From: Micrasema longulum
Lineage: Eukaryota; Arthropoda; Insecta; Trichoptera; Brachycentridae
Length of the DNA: 64,000 bases
Assembly (NCBI GenBank): GCA_022494885.1
Contig: JAGVSM010000223.1
Location: forward strand, 1-64,000
Direction of reading: 5' to 3'
Shown: one piece after another, positions 52,951 to 62,515 of the stretch
Layout: every line of letters starts with the position of its first letter
Position numbering within the stretch: position 1 is the stretch's first letter
Made by a program: the position numbers and the translations under genes
Notes under the pieces: generated by a model
The model's input: the letters and a program-made list of their open reading frames with translations, nothing else
Databases searched by the model: none
What the model was told of the DNA's origin: nothing

Positions 52951-53129
52951 TTTGTTTTATGTTTTGATATGTGGTCAAAAAGACGTTTTTCTTAGTTTGA
53001 CGCATTTAGATTTGTGGCACTCCTATCAGACTAGAGCCACAAAAATCGTATTTCGCTCTCGTTTCGCGACATACGATACGAACGAACGAACTTACGAAAC
53101 AAAGTAGTAATAGAATAAGGGCTCTGATC

Positions 53130-53417
53130 GTACCCCACGTTTGGCGATTCACAGATTTTCCTTTCTTCCCCACGAAAACGTGTGTTTTATTGCGCATTTT
53201 TATTGCTGAGGGTCGCCCGTATATTTATGTGTTCCCGGCACCTACTTCTACGTGGTGGCATCACTTCCCCCACTCTGCACACTTAACAATATTGAGGAGG
53301 GGGCCGAATCCCCTCCCCTCCCCAGAATTAAAACATTACCATTCGGATTGAGTTCGACAAAACGATTATTGTGTATTTGTTACTCAGGCGCATTTTTTAT
53401 AAAACATTTTTACTCTA
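53130..53417. other. Unassigned DNA
   Basis: GC-richer patch 53220-53330; frame 53252-53647 runs into family A sequence and is not a gene. Confidence 0.3.
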
Positions 53418-53515
53418 AATTATTGCAACAGAGAGGGAAAACATTTTTGAGAATGGTTTATGGAAGTCTAGTATTAACAAGGCTAATGACCTGGCATCGG
53501 CTGCTTCTACTTTTC
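53418..53515 (+). mobile_element. Family A left-arm fragment
   Basis: GCAACAGAGAGGGAAAACAT, then TATGGAAGTCTAG and AATGACCTGGCATCGGCTG; the rest is lost. Confidence 0.65.
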
Positions 53516-53609
53516 AAGTACGAGGGTCCGTATTCTAAAAGGAAGTTCATTTACTTTCAATTTCCTCGCTTTGCAAAAAGAATGCCATATTTGAAAAAAT
53601 ATTTATTTT

Positions 53610-53712
53610 ATGTTTTGAAATTTAACCATAAACAAGTACCTACTTAAATTTAATATTTGAATATAAACAATTTTTAGTTTTGGAATTTAATCACAAACAA
53701 GTACCTAGTTAT
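53610..53712 (+). repeat. Short tandem duplication, 65-bp period
   Basis: TTTTG(A/G)AATTTAA then ACAAACAAGTACCTA(C/G) occurs twice, starting near 53614 and 53679. Confidence 0.65.
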
Positions 53713-53729
53713 CAATAAAAAGTCTTTTT

Positions 53730-53776
53730 CCAAGGCAAGCCAACGTTCTGGCAGGACGTTTGTCGGGTCAGCTAGT
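53730..53776 (+). mobile_element. Helitron-like 3' terminus
   Basis: A short hairpin (AACGT...ACGTT, 53742-53760, loop TCTGGCAGG) is followed 11 bases later by CTAG (53772-53775) and a T. Helitrons end in CTRR preceded by such a hairpin and insert between A and T. The GTCGGGTCAGCTAGT ending resembles insect Helitron ends. The 5' TC end cannot be identified. Confidence 0.65.
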
Positions 53777-54904
53777 TACATATATAAAACAAGTATTTCT
53801 GTCTTGTTAGGATAGGAAGCGTAAGGTAAGATGGATACGATCTTTAAAACTTGACAGGAGTGGACTAAAAGAAATATGGTTTATTTGGTTTTTTATTATT
53901 TTTTCTTATTATGAATCGCTTTTTTAATTTCAAAGTTGTCTAATTTTAATATTTTATTTTCAACATGAAGAACTTTTTAAAAATTACTAATACTAATAAG
54001 TGTCGGGACTAAAACTCCTTTGTCCACGCACTGCTAGTCTAGCTTCAATTGTTTATAACCGATCTAAAATATCGTACGTAACATTCTCTGACCAACATTT
54101 TAAATCTTAAATAACCCCTCATTTCTACAATCTTTATTACACTTTAATTAACTATACAACTTCATTATCAACCCGAATTAATTTGATATAAGTTGGATTA
54201 TCAACCCATTTTATGTAAGGTATTTATTAATTAAGTCCGCTATAGATTAGTTCCCCTCGGCCCATTTCACATGTATCGTCCAAATATTCACGGCACGGTA
54301 TAATTAGGGTGGGTGGATACTTATTTATTATTGAATTTTTTCGTTTTATTTATTTATTTTCTATTCTCAGGTTGAAAAAAATGCAACAAGAAATCGAGTG
54401 GACGTGAGTCACCTCGCGGTGTTTCCGTCAGTGCGTTAACCCGCCATTAAATAAATAAAATAATTATAATCCAATAAAAATCAATTCACCCTGCGTTATT
54501 TTATCGTAGCGTGTGGATGGTGAGAAAACGGCCTTTTACGTATATATTATTTCGTTCCATAATTCGAATCTTTCCCGCCCCGAACACGCTGTAATCAATC
54601 ATAGCGCCTGAATAAAATATAATATATTAACTACAAAGCTGTCGGATAGAATGTCGTAAGCGACAGGGCATTCGATGGCAATTAACGTCAAACTTTCAAA
54701 CTACATATTACAACTACAAATTTAAGTTATTCATAGCTATGAACCTGCAATTAATATTGAAGAAAAAACCTGTTATCCTCTATATTCATTAAGCGTTTTT
54801 TATACTTACACAAATAGCTACACGGCTACACGATTAGGCACATATAAAAATGTATTTACTATAAAACCGGATGAATTTATGATTCATCATCTTAATTCTC
54901 CTTT
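53777..54904. other. Mostly unassigned DNA
   Basis: 54270-54640 is moderately GC-rich and repeat-free (AGTGGACGTGAGTCACCTCG, TTCCCGCCCCGAACACGC) with no ORF of note; it may be unique host DNA. Confidence 0.3.
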
Positions 54905-55115
54905 TCATTGCATTGAAACACCAATCGCAGGGTAAATTGATCATTCATTAGATAAACGAACGCAATATTATGATCATTCTCAAGCCTCAGGTGCCGTTTA
55001 GGGACTATTAAATATGTCAGTGTAAAACACCCCAAATAAATATTTCAAGTCAACCTCGCCGAAAATTGAACCCCAGCCCTGTTGTATGGTAGGAAAACGC
55101 GCTAAAACGGTCGAG
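54905..55115 (-). mobile_element. SINE family S3 copy
   Basis: The reverse complement has GGGGTTCAATTTTCGGCG (degenerate box B), GACTTGAAATATTTATTTG, CGGCACCTGAGGCTTGAG and CCCTGCGATTGGTGTTTC, in S3 order. Confidence 0.75.
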
Positions 55116-55159
55116 TCTTTTTTTAAATTAGCGTTCGTTTAAAAATTAACTTACTTAAC

Positions 55160-55375
55160 CAGCTTGATTATTTTTTATTTCAGTTCAGTGCCAAAAATCG
55201 GCGTTTATTATATAGTAAATGGTATTTTTATTTTATTTTTATTAAATGGTACGTTTATTATAGCGTATGGAGAGAGGACCAGGGCGTATATACTCCCTCG
55301 CATAGTCAATAGACTCCCGGACGAAATAAAGAATAGTGATATAAATAAAAATTAAGTAAAAGTAAGTTTAGTGTG
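55160..55375 (+). pseudogene. Possible LINE C-terminal scrap
   Basis: The frame ends YGERTRAYILPRIVNRLPDE, IKNSDINKN with stop at 55353-55355. ..TR.Y..PR.VN.LP.EI.. resembles several LINE ORF2 ends, but the segment is short and AT-biased. Confidence 0.4.
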
Positions 55376-56719
55376 TAAAAAAAAAGGAAAACAAACAATT
55401 TAAAACAATGTTAAAAAAAGTGCTTGTTTATTATTTTTTATATATTTCGGTATCAAAAAAGACTTAATTTGTTTGAAATTTTTTTAAACTTTTGTTTTAT
55501 TGATATACTTATTTAAGATTTTTTATATTTTTATGCAAATATTTTTTATATTTTTATATTGTGTTACGAAAATGTTAAAAGAAAGAAATCCCTGCAAAAA
55601 ACTGCTTTTACAGTTTGGCGGGAATTTAAAAGTTGTTCAAAAGAATGCTTATGTAAAAAAAATTTAATAAAAAAAACAATATGTTCTGTTTGCAAAGCAT
55701 TGAGAGAAGGGTACAATTAAGTAAAATTATATGTAGTACAATTATAATTAAATAAAATTTAAATTATAAGCAAACATATTAGAAGATACCTACTGTCTAT
55801 CTTCACTGGCATTGTAAATAAATACCTGTTCTGAGGTACGCGGCATTGATTTCTTTTTATATATGTATTTAGTCTTATTAATGTATAGAGATGCTTTAAA
55901 TATGTAAATCTTGTATAAGATGAAATAATATTAAAATATGAAAATCTTGAAACTGAAAAAATATGTTGAAAAAAGTCCAAGAAGGTAAAAACTGAAAGAA
56001 AAATAGTAAAATCCAGGGAATTATAATAATATTTAAAAATGACAAAATAGCATTTTTTAAAATACGACACTGACAAAAAAAACATGAATCAAACACTAAC
56101 TCATAATTGCTGCTCTAACTGGCAAGGAGCCATTTGGAGCAGCGATTAAGATGTTTTTAAGAGCCCATTTTTAAAAGCCACTATGTCTATATTTTTTTTG
56201 CCACTTTTCTTGTTCGGGTTTTTTAAAAACTTATTTGTAAATGTATTTACAATCAAATCCGACTTCCCCGTCTCGACTGATAAGCAGTTTCACTTTTTTC
56301 TCCATAAATTTCCCATTGGGGAAAAACAATTTTCTTACAAGCTTAATTGATGGGGATTGAGAAAAAAATCCATTAATTTTCGGTAGTTATTCGAAATTTG
56401 CGACTTTCACTAACTGAATCCAGTGAATCAACCGACAATGTTGAAAAATCTAACTGTACGATTTGAGAAAATATTTGCTCCAATTTATTGGTCTCGTCGT
56501 AAAGCCGATCCCCGTCTACATTTTTTATATAGAGTGATTCAACAGTTTCTGAAGTATTTTCGTAATTTATTGAACTTTTCAGATCTAATTTTAACAATAT
56601 TTTCAATTCGTATTTCTCAAAATCATAATATTTACGCCATGTCAGTTCGGACCCGGAAACTCCGGCGACAATTGCACTAATGCGAAATATAAAGGCAACT
56701 TATGAGAGCAAGTCAGGGC
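55376..56719. other. AT-rich spacer
   Basis: Frames at 55759-56085 (minus) and 56373-56606 (minus, acidic) are not recognised. No repeats assigned. Confidence 0.35.
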
Positions 56720-56965
56720 TCGTATTACAAAGGAAATTTTAAACGTTAACTTCCCATTAATAGTTAAAATTTATCTTGAATTTTATCTACTAAACAAAAT
56801 TAAGTTTTCCGTATTAAAAATGTTAACATGTTCAATTACAGATACTGACGTGACGAAGATACTTTAAATTTTCATACAAATACACACATTTTCATACATA
56901 AATATCGATGTTTTAACCGTCTCTATATGTAGCGATTAAGGTAGCTTTTGTTTGCGACCCGGGGC
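56720..56965. mobile_element. Family H MITE, diverged copy
   Basis: It shares TTAAGTTTTC(C/T)GTAT, CATGTTCAATTA, GACGAAGATACTTTAAATTT and TACATAAATAT with 14637-14876. The termini GGGCTCGTATTAC and CCCGGGGCC are degraded. Confidence 0.6.
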
Positions 56966-56989
56966 CTCGATTATGATGAGAAGATAAAG

Positions 56990-57315
56990 TCGTCATACCT
57001 TCACCTCGACGGTATAGTTGAAGATATATTCCCTCTAGCGATTATAAAGATATACTACCGAACCGCCACCTTCAAGTTTCGGGTAGGTACATCGATATGA
57101 AACAAGGGGAAGCGTACGTCGCGGTACACGTATCTACGCTCTAAAATTACAAAGCTTCAGTATGACGTCATAGTTGAAAATAAAAGTCTCCCGACCGACT
57201 ACAAAGGTACACTACCGATACCCCCACCATCGAAGTTTTGATGTAAGTACATCGGTTTATACCGACGGATCTAAAACCCCTCGATACGTTTATCTACGCA
57301 TTAAAAGTGTCAAAA
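56990..57315 (+). repeat. Diverged tandem pair of about 165 bp
   Basis: Unit 1 (about 56990-57155) and unit 2 (about 57160-57315) share TATAGTTGAA.ATA, CGACTACAAAGGTA-like, ACTACCGA..C.CCACC, TAGGTACATCG and ATCTACGC. Similarity is about 65-70 per cent by eye. GC and CpG are raised compared with the flanks. Confidence 0.5.
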
Positions 57316-57700
57316 TTTTTGTTCCACCGAGCAATTTTCCCCTTAATTATGATTTATTGAAAATTTTCATCGTTTTGAGGTTGGCACTTTTTTTTCTTAG
57401 AAGCCTTCCTATTAACAAATAAGAGTATCTAGGCGTTAGAAAGTTACCACTTTAAAAAAATAATTAGTTATTTTATTTTTTCCACCTGTTTTACTATATT
57501 TCCGAGTGTATGTATCGAGGCGTTAAAGGAGCCGGCTTTGTAGTCGATCGGTAGATACATACAGACGATCGTTAAGCGGATTTCCTAAAGTCATACAAAA
57601 TTCATGTTCAAGCGAGCATTTTTTGCTTGAATTGGGATTTATTGGAGTTTTGAAATGAGCACTTTTTATTACAGAAGCCTATTTAAACTATAAATGAGAA
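57316..57700 (+). repeat. Second diverged direct repeat, about 280-bp spacing
   Basis: The block ending CGAGCAATTTTCC...GATTTATTG...TTTTGAGGTTGGCACTTTTT...AGAAGCCT (57335-57410) recurs at 57610-57685 as CGAGCATTTTTTG...GATTTATTGG...GAGCACTTTTT...AGAAGCCT. Probably part of the same old tandem system as 56990-57315. Confidence 0.5.
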
Positions 57701-57959
57701 CTATTTGAAATGTTAATGACGTAAGGAACGCAGACTAATTGTTTGCGGTCATTCCGTTGGCTTGTTTCGATCATATGATGTCGATATGACAAGTAGGTAG
57801 AACATACCGAGGTAAGATACAGATAGTACAGAAGTTAGTATTCCGTCTCGATATATACAGATGAAGATAGCGTTCACAATCGAGGTACTGCACAAACCAA
57901 GTTTAGTGCTATCCCAGTTGTCTTTCGCTCGCACTGTCTGATCCAAGAAAAACGACGCT

Positions 57960-58055
57960 AACCCGTAGGCACGGATATGCTACGAGTATATTTAACCTCG
58001 CAGACTCCGGTTCAAATCTGGAGAGGTGGCAGCCCAGTAAGGTGTTCTTATAGAA
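57960..58055 (+). mobile_element. Possible tRNA-derived SINE scrap
   Basis: CCGGTTCAAATCTGGAGAGG fits a box B with TPsiC stem. An upstream box A is not clear, and no second copy lies in the window. Confidence 0.35.
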
Positions 58056-58082
58056 AAAAAGTATCTTTTTTATCATTATTAT

Positions 58083-58145
58083 TAAATTAGATTATTTATA
58101 TAGCGTCGTTTTTGCGAAATCACCTTAAGGGCGCTGTAAAATAAA
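58083..58145 (-). repeat. L2-like LINE 3' end
   Basis: ATATAGCGTCGTTTTTGCGA then CACCTTAAGGGCGCTGTAAA, the inverse of the shared 3' end. Confidence 0.6.
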
Positions 58146-58197
58146 TTTGAAAAAATTAGTGTTTTATTTGGAATTCGCGATGCTAATACTAATTATT

Positions 58198-58340
58198 CCT
58201 TCGCCTCCCCGAGCCCAGCCGGCCCGGCTGCCAACCCGCTCGCCCGCCCCGGTCACCCACAGTCACCCCACGAGGGCGGCCGACCGTCCCGAAATTAGGA
58301 CGACATTCCACAGTTTTCGCAGTCCCGTTCATAAAGCGCC
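58198..58340. other. C-rich, GC-rich pocket
   Basis: Run of CCCGAGCCCAGCCGGCCCGG and CCCGCCCCGGTCACCC within AT-rich DNA. The frame 58147-58437 across it is Pro/Arg/Ser-rich from composition only. Confidence 0.35.
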
Positions 58341-58889
58341 TAATTTCCAAGCATCTTGGGAATTTGACAAATGGTCTTATTTGCCCAATCCCTTAACATT
58401 TCCTGTTCAATTAAAATGTCTGAATATTTTCACTTAATATATTATCACTTTCGTTTTCGTAATTACATTCCAACAGGAAATAGAGATTTTGTCGCTTTTT
58501 TTTAATAAACCTACGTGTGAACATAAATCATATACATAAACAGTTCGTTTCAAAGTTCAATGTAAACATAATTTTAACATTTAGCATATTTTTTCCCATC
58601 ATATTAATGACATACTAATTACACAACGTACAGTGTTTTTACCTTTACTTAATGGCTTGTCTAAAGATACAAAAAAGGATGTAATTATTTCAGATTTAAT
58701 AATTTACCGAAATAAGTTGTAAAAAGTCTAATAGCGATCGTTGCAAGACATTCATAACTGAAATTTTGTCGACGACAACAACCATGGAAAGTTGAATGTA
58801 AGCGAGAGATATTGAAGGCCATTAGGAGTAGAGTAAGAAGTTTGCAAGGAATTTTATTGGATGTTTTTATTATTTTTTAAAATGATAAT
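58341..58889. other. AT-rich spacer
   Basis: No gene or repeat recognised. Confidence 0.3.
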
Positions 58890-59042
58890 TTTCGTTCTTA
58901 TCATTCACCTCGATATTGAAATTTTTGATGTATTTTTTTTCTTCTTAAATAACCGTGTTAGAAAATGGGTAGTTAAGGTAAGGCGACATTTAAACCTCGG
59001 ATCTCCTGCTCCGGAGTTCGCGACACTACCCACGAACCCATC
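58890..59042 (-). mobile_element. SINE family S1, diverged
   Basis: CGTTCTTATCATTCACC end, GTTAGAAAATGGGTAG, degenerate box B (inverse of GAGGTTTAAATG), TTCGCGACACTACCCACG head. Confidence 0.7.
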
Positions 59043-60299
59043 TAATATTCTTAATTGATACTACATATAATATAAAAACCTTAGTTTTAAAATATCAGAA
59101 AATTTGGTATGCTTAAAATATTGCGATAAATTAATCAAGGCTTGATTAAAATAAATTATAAAAAATAAAGTTTAACATAATCACGGTCTGATTCTTAATA
59201 ATAATCTAATCTACCTAATCTAATTCGTATTAATATTAATTTATTTTAAACACCTGTAAAAAATATGCTCACTTTAGCGGACTCATTGGTAATTTCACAA
59301 TAAATTAATTAATAAGTAATTATACAATAAATTATTGCGATATATTTGTTACAGTTTTAATTTTCAATATTTAATGTAGGTATTGCACATATTTACGTTA
59401 TGTTTTTTAATGCTGTTTCCACTCAAAAAAAGAGGCAAGCTCTCGTGCTTAATAGCTCTAAACTGTAGACGTATTTTTTTATTGATTATTCATTAACCAT
59501 TATAAATACAAAATTATTTATGACTCAATTAATGATTTTGCATTTAATAAAAATATTTCTGTCTATAGTACATATTGACCATATAATGATGAAAGCTATG
59601 CATAAAATGTCGACCGGGTAAAAAATTTGGAAGAGACGTAGAGTAAGTAATCCAGGAAAGAAATGCAATAAAAAAATACGGAAAGATTAGTGTTTTGAAG
59701 TATAATATTTCAGGCGTTTCTTAAACAAGACAAACATGTATTATTAAAAGTTACAGCATATTATCCTAAGGTAGTCTTTATTTCTGTATCTTCTTTTGAA
59801 TTGCTGTACATCACATGGATCGCTTTCATCCATTCTTTTGTCCCGGCTGATGATTTACTTTGACACATAATACTCATAATTAATCCTGTCATTCGTTGCG
59901 TGTCCGCCCTGGGCAAAGTTGGAACGTATCGAGTTGGTCTGTTAGATCTTGTAATTATTGCGTGTTTGGATGGCTGGCGATGGTTACGCGGATACTCGTT
60001 ATTTCATTTAATAATTCCAAGTGCCAAACAACAGATATAAATGGACTACTTTATCTTTAGTCGGGTTGAGTTGAATTGCGCTGCGAGGCTTAACGATACG
60101 GTAAATGATTTTGTATATCTGACTGTAATTTGCTTGGGTGATTTTGAAATCAAATACAGACTTGTCATTTTCAAATATCCGCAACTATGAAGCGTAGCGT
60201 AAATGCTATGCCTACTTTTATGCATGGTGAATATTACTTATATCTTCTATATTACCAAATAAAATCATTCACCTATGTACATGTTTACATACATATAAT
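59043..60299. other. AT-rich spacer
   Basis: No gene or repeat recognised; 59880-60130 is somewhat GC-richer. Confidence 0.3.
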
Positions 60300-61207
60300 A
60301 ATTTTGGTTGCTTTGTTTAGCGCCATTGTTGTGAAAAATCACCTCAAGTGACAAATTTTATTCTTTAAATTACACTTTAGCTTAGTTAACACTACATATT
60401 ATATTTTATGATTTTTAAATTGAGGGTATGATAACGAAAGAATTGCGATTTCAGTTAAGATCTGAACCGACTGGGACTGTCGATGATGCTCAAGTGTGAA
60501 GGCAATTGGTTCCAGGCAGAGGGGCCGGCAACGGCAAAAGCACGATCTCCGAAGTGTTTGGACAGCGGAGTTCGACAAGTTTTCTTCTGCCTAAATCGAA
60601 TGCTGACCTGAGGGTAGATTTTCTTTGACATCTCTATAGGTATCTTGGAGCCATTTCATGAATGGATTTGAATGCTGAATTTTATTATCTCTGGAGCTCA
60701 ATCACAGATGGCTATCGACATGCTAAAAAACGTGCTAAGTATTTGAGCGATGACCACGAACAATCATGAACACGCTGAAGTTAAAGCGGTCGCGTTGCAA
60801 AACGAAATTCAACTTCGGTCAGTTCAAGAGGATTGGTTGAATCTCGCACAGGAACTTATCTATGGCGTTTTGCAACGCGACCGCTTTAACTTCAGCGTGT
60901 TCATGATTGTTCGTGGTCATCGCTCAAATACTTAGCACGTTTTTTAGCATGTCGATAGCCATCTGTGATTGAGCTCCTGGGCTTTTTAACCAGTGCAAAT
61001 CTCGTAGATGTTGTGAGATGTGACAATATTTTTTTTACTCCCGTATAAGCCTTGCTGCCGCATTGAAAATCGATTAAAGTTTATCAGTTTGGGATTTCGG
61101 AAGATTACCGTATATTCCATTACAGTAATCCAGACGCGAAACGACGTAAGCATTCACAAGAGCTTTGATTGCGTCTATTAGATGACATACTGAGTGCAAC
61201 GCAATCA
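60300..61207 (-). pseudogene. L2-like LINE fragment interrupted by a perfect inverted repeat
   Basis: Minus strand from 61207: HSVCHLIDAIKALVNAYVV, SRLDYCNGIYGNLPKSQTDK, SIFNAAARLIRE, RDLHWLKSP. Then the 60693-60977 palindrome intervenes. The frame resumes NKIQHSNPFMKWLQDTYRD, and later frames give AVQTLRRSCF-like and CRCRPLCLEPIAF remnants. SRLDYCN and NAAARLI are L2/CR1-type LINE hallmarks. The 3' end CACCTCAAGTGACAAATT (60340-60357) is a diverged L2-like end. Compare 50150-50360 for uninterrupted order. Confidence 0.75.
60693..60977. repeat. Perfect 112-bp inverted repeat with 61-bp spacer
   Basis: The arms 60693-60804 and 60866-60977 are exact reverse complements with no mismatch seen. 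The spacer is 60805-60865. The unit begins GGAGCTCAATCACAG and ends CTGTGATTGAGCTCC. CTGG at 60691-60694 and 60977-60980 could be a 4-bp target duplication. The unit interrupts LINE coding order, so it is probably an inserted foldback element, a recent inverted duplication, or an assembly artefact. The plus-strand frame 60750-60935 crosses it and resembles nothing known. Confidence 0.9.
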
Positions 61208-61470
61208 TCATCATCAGCCTTCTCTTGTTTAATGGTGAACATAGTCCCCCCCCCCCTATAGTCTCCATATCTCCCTATCCTGAGCCAACCGCATCCAACG
61301 ATCCAACCACTTCCTGCAACTCGTCTTATATCATCAGTCTACTTTGTCTAAGGTCTGCCGACACTTCTTCTATCTGTTCTGGGTCGCCATTCCGGGACTT
61401 TTTTGGTCCATTTAGAGTCTGTGGTTCTGGCTATATTATCAGCCCAGCTCCATTTCTAATTGGCAGCAAT
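61208..61470 (-). pseudogene. RTE-like LINE terminal fragment
   Basis: The minus strand in shifting frames gives WADNIARTTDSKWTKKV, EWRPRTDRRSVGRP, TDDIRRVAGSGWI, AQDREIWRL, and a GGGLCSPLNKRR end followed by an ATG microsatellite. Same clade as 8575-9194. A C run at about 61247-61257 (G run on the coding strand) disrupts the last codons. Confidence 0.75.
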
Positions 61471-61594
61471 GTGGATCACATCGGTGACCTTTGTTTTCGC
61501 TCTTATCCATGTATTGGTTTTTCTGGCTCAACGAAATACCCAGCAATAAAGTGCAATAATTTTACTGATCATCGATAATACCCAATATGCACCA
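61471..61594. other. Unassigned DNA
   Basis: Short unassigned link between LINE and SINE debris. Confidence 0.3.
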
Positions 61595-61680
61595 CACGTA
61601 TTGCAGCATCTCGATATTTTTCGTCACACGAAGGTACGATGATCAGTCTAACGTTTTAGATGTCCAGGGACTACGTAGTA
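61595..61680 (-). mobile_element. SINE S3 fragment
   Basis: The inverse reads GTCCCTGGACATC, GTTAGACTGATCATCGTACC and TATCGAGATGCTGC, S3 body motifs. Confidence 0.65.
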
Positions 61681-61744
61681 CCTAATATTTTCCTCAATCC
61701 AATTAAGTACATATTATGTAGGTACTTTTGGATTATCTTCTTTT

Positions 61745-61850
61745 TCTACAAAGTTGCCGAGGCTCCCAGATTACAGAGAGCTCCTTCGGCAACTTTTCTC
61801 GATTGGCGACAACTTTTCTCGATTGGCGACAAGCCAGTTTCTTTCTCAAT
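61745..61850. repeat. Repeat Y, copy 2, with a perfect 20-bp tandem duplication
   Basis: CAGATTACAGAGAGCTCCTT matches copy 1 at 23.24 kb. AACTTTTCTCGATTGGCGA plus one base is then duplicated exactly (61791-61810 and 61811-61830). Confidence 0.6.
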
Positions 61851-61959
61851 TTTTGTAATAGATTTTTTTTTTTTTTTTAATAAATAAATATATATATAAT
61901 TCGTATGCTTTAGATTCTTCATCCGGCCGTCTTATTTTACTTGGTGCATAGATAGTAGC

Positions 61960-62335
61960 ATATATTTACACTGCTCCTCACTTTGCTCCTCGCGCTGCCG
62001 CTCTCTCGCCCGATGTTGCCCTCTCCGCCCACACACTGCTCTACTCGTGCAATTAATCGCGACGCTCCGCACTTGTCATTTGTCTTTCTATACAATGGAC
62101 GATGAAACTGTGGCAGCGTGCGCTTTATGCATTTTTAGTATAGCTAATTATATCAACGGCAAACAAAGAAATATACATAATTCAAAAATGACGCGAGCGT
62201 CTTATGTGAGCGCTCGATGCGTACTGCGGCCGCGCGATTATGTGGCCAACCACTCGCGCTCAAAAACCGAGAAAATAGGGAGCGGCGGGCACGACGAGGA
62301 GCATGACGTGCGGCATGACGAGTAATGTTGCCACA
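61960..62335 (+). mobile_element. Possible Harbinger-derived non-autonomous element
   Basis: The frame from ATG at 62095 to stop at 62323-62325 starts MDDETVAACALCIFSIANY and runs 76 codons. PIF/Harbinger nuclease proteins often begin with a short acidic MD(D/E)E..A....I segment followed by basic residues, as here (GKQRN.....). Partly inverted GC-rich edges (TGCTCCTCGCGCTGCCGCTC versus the inverse of GAGCGGCGGGCACGACGAGG) suggest an internally deleted element. No DDE catalytic residues are present. The assignment rests on a weak N-terminal resemblance. Confidence 0.4.
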
Positions 62336-62402
62336 CTACGTCTCTGCCTCCTTTCCTCGCTACTTCCCACGCCACTCATTATGCACAATTTTACGCACCC
62401 AG

Positions 62403-62513
62403 AGGTGCTATTCTGAACCACTCTCGTGGCGCGAGAAAACAGTTTTTGTCGTGTTTTTTGTTTGTAAATACACGAGATAATACGGCCACGAGAGCGCGAG
62501 TGTTTGGAATACC
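62403..62513. mobile_element. Family E2 short foldback element
   Basis: The left GGTGCTATTCTGAACCACTC and CTCTCGTGGC meet the inverse in GGCCACGAGAGCGCGAG and GTTTGGAATACCT. It shares CTCTCG, GGCC, ATTCTGAA and TTTGGAATA motifs with 32662-33211. About 110 bp, non-coding. Confidence 0.6.
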
Positions 62514-62515
62514 TG

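Larger units (their letters stand above)
51894..53128. mobile_element. Composite terminal-inverted-repeat element, 1.24 kb
   Basis: The left end ATCAGAGCCCTTATTCTG then ACTACTTCGTTT and GTAAGTTCGTTCGTA is mirrored at the right end (53021-53128). The weaker similarity extends to a TGCCACA block, about 80-108 bp in all. Between the ends lie a complete family A element (52075-52410) and two RTE-like LINE pieces. It is either a MITE that absorbed later insertions or a pair of inverted solo copies; the matched outer ends favour one element. Confidence 0.65.

Noticed and set aside
53252..53647. 131-codon plus-strand frame
   Set aside because: Runs through a family A MITE arm and AT-rich DNA; not a gene.
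61225..61578. 117-codon plus-strand frame
   Set aside because: Antisense to the RTE-like LINE tail; the conserved motifs are on the minus strand.
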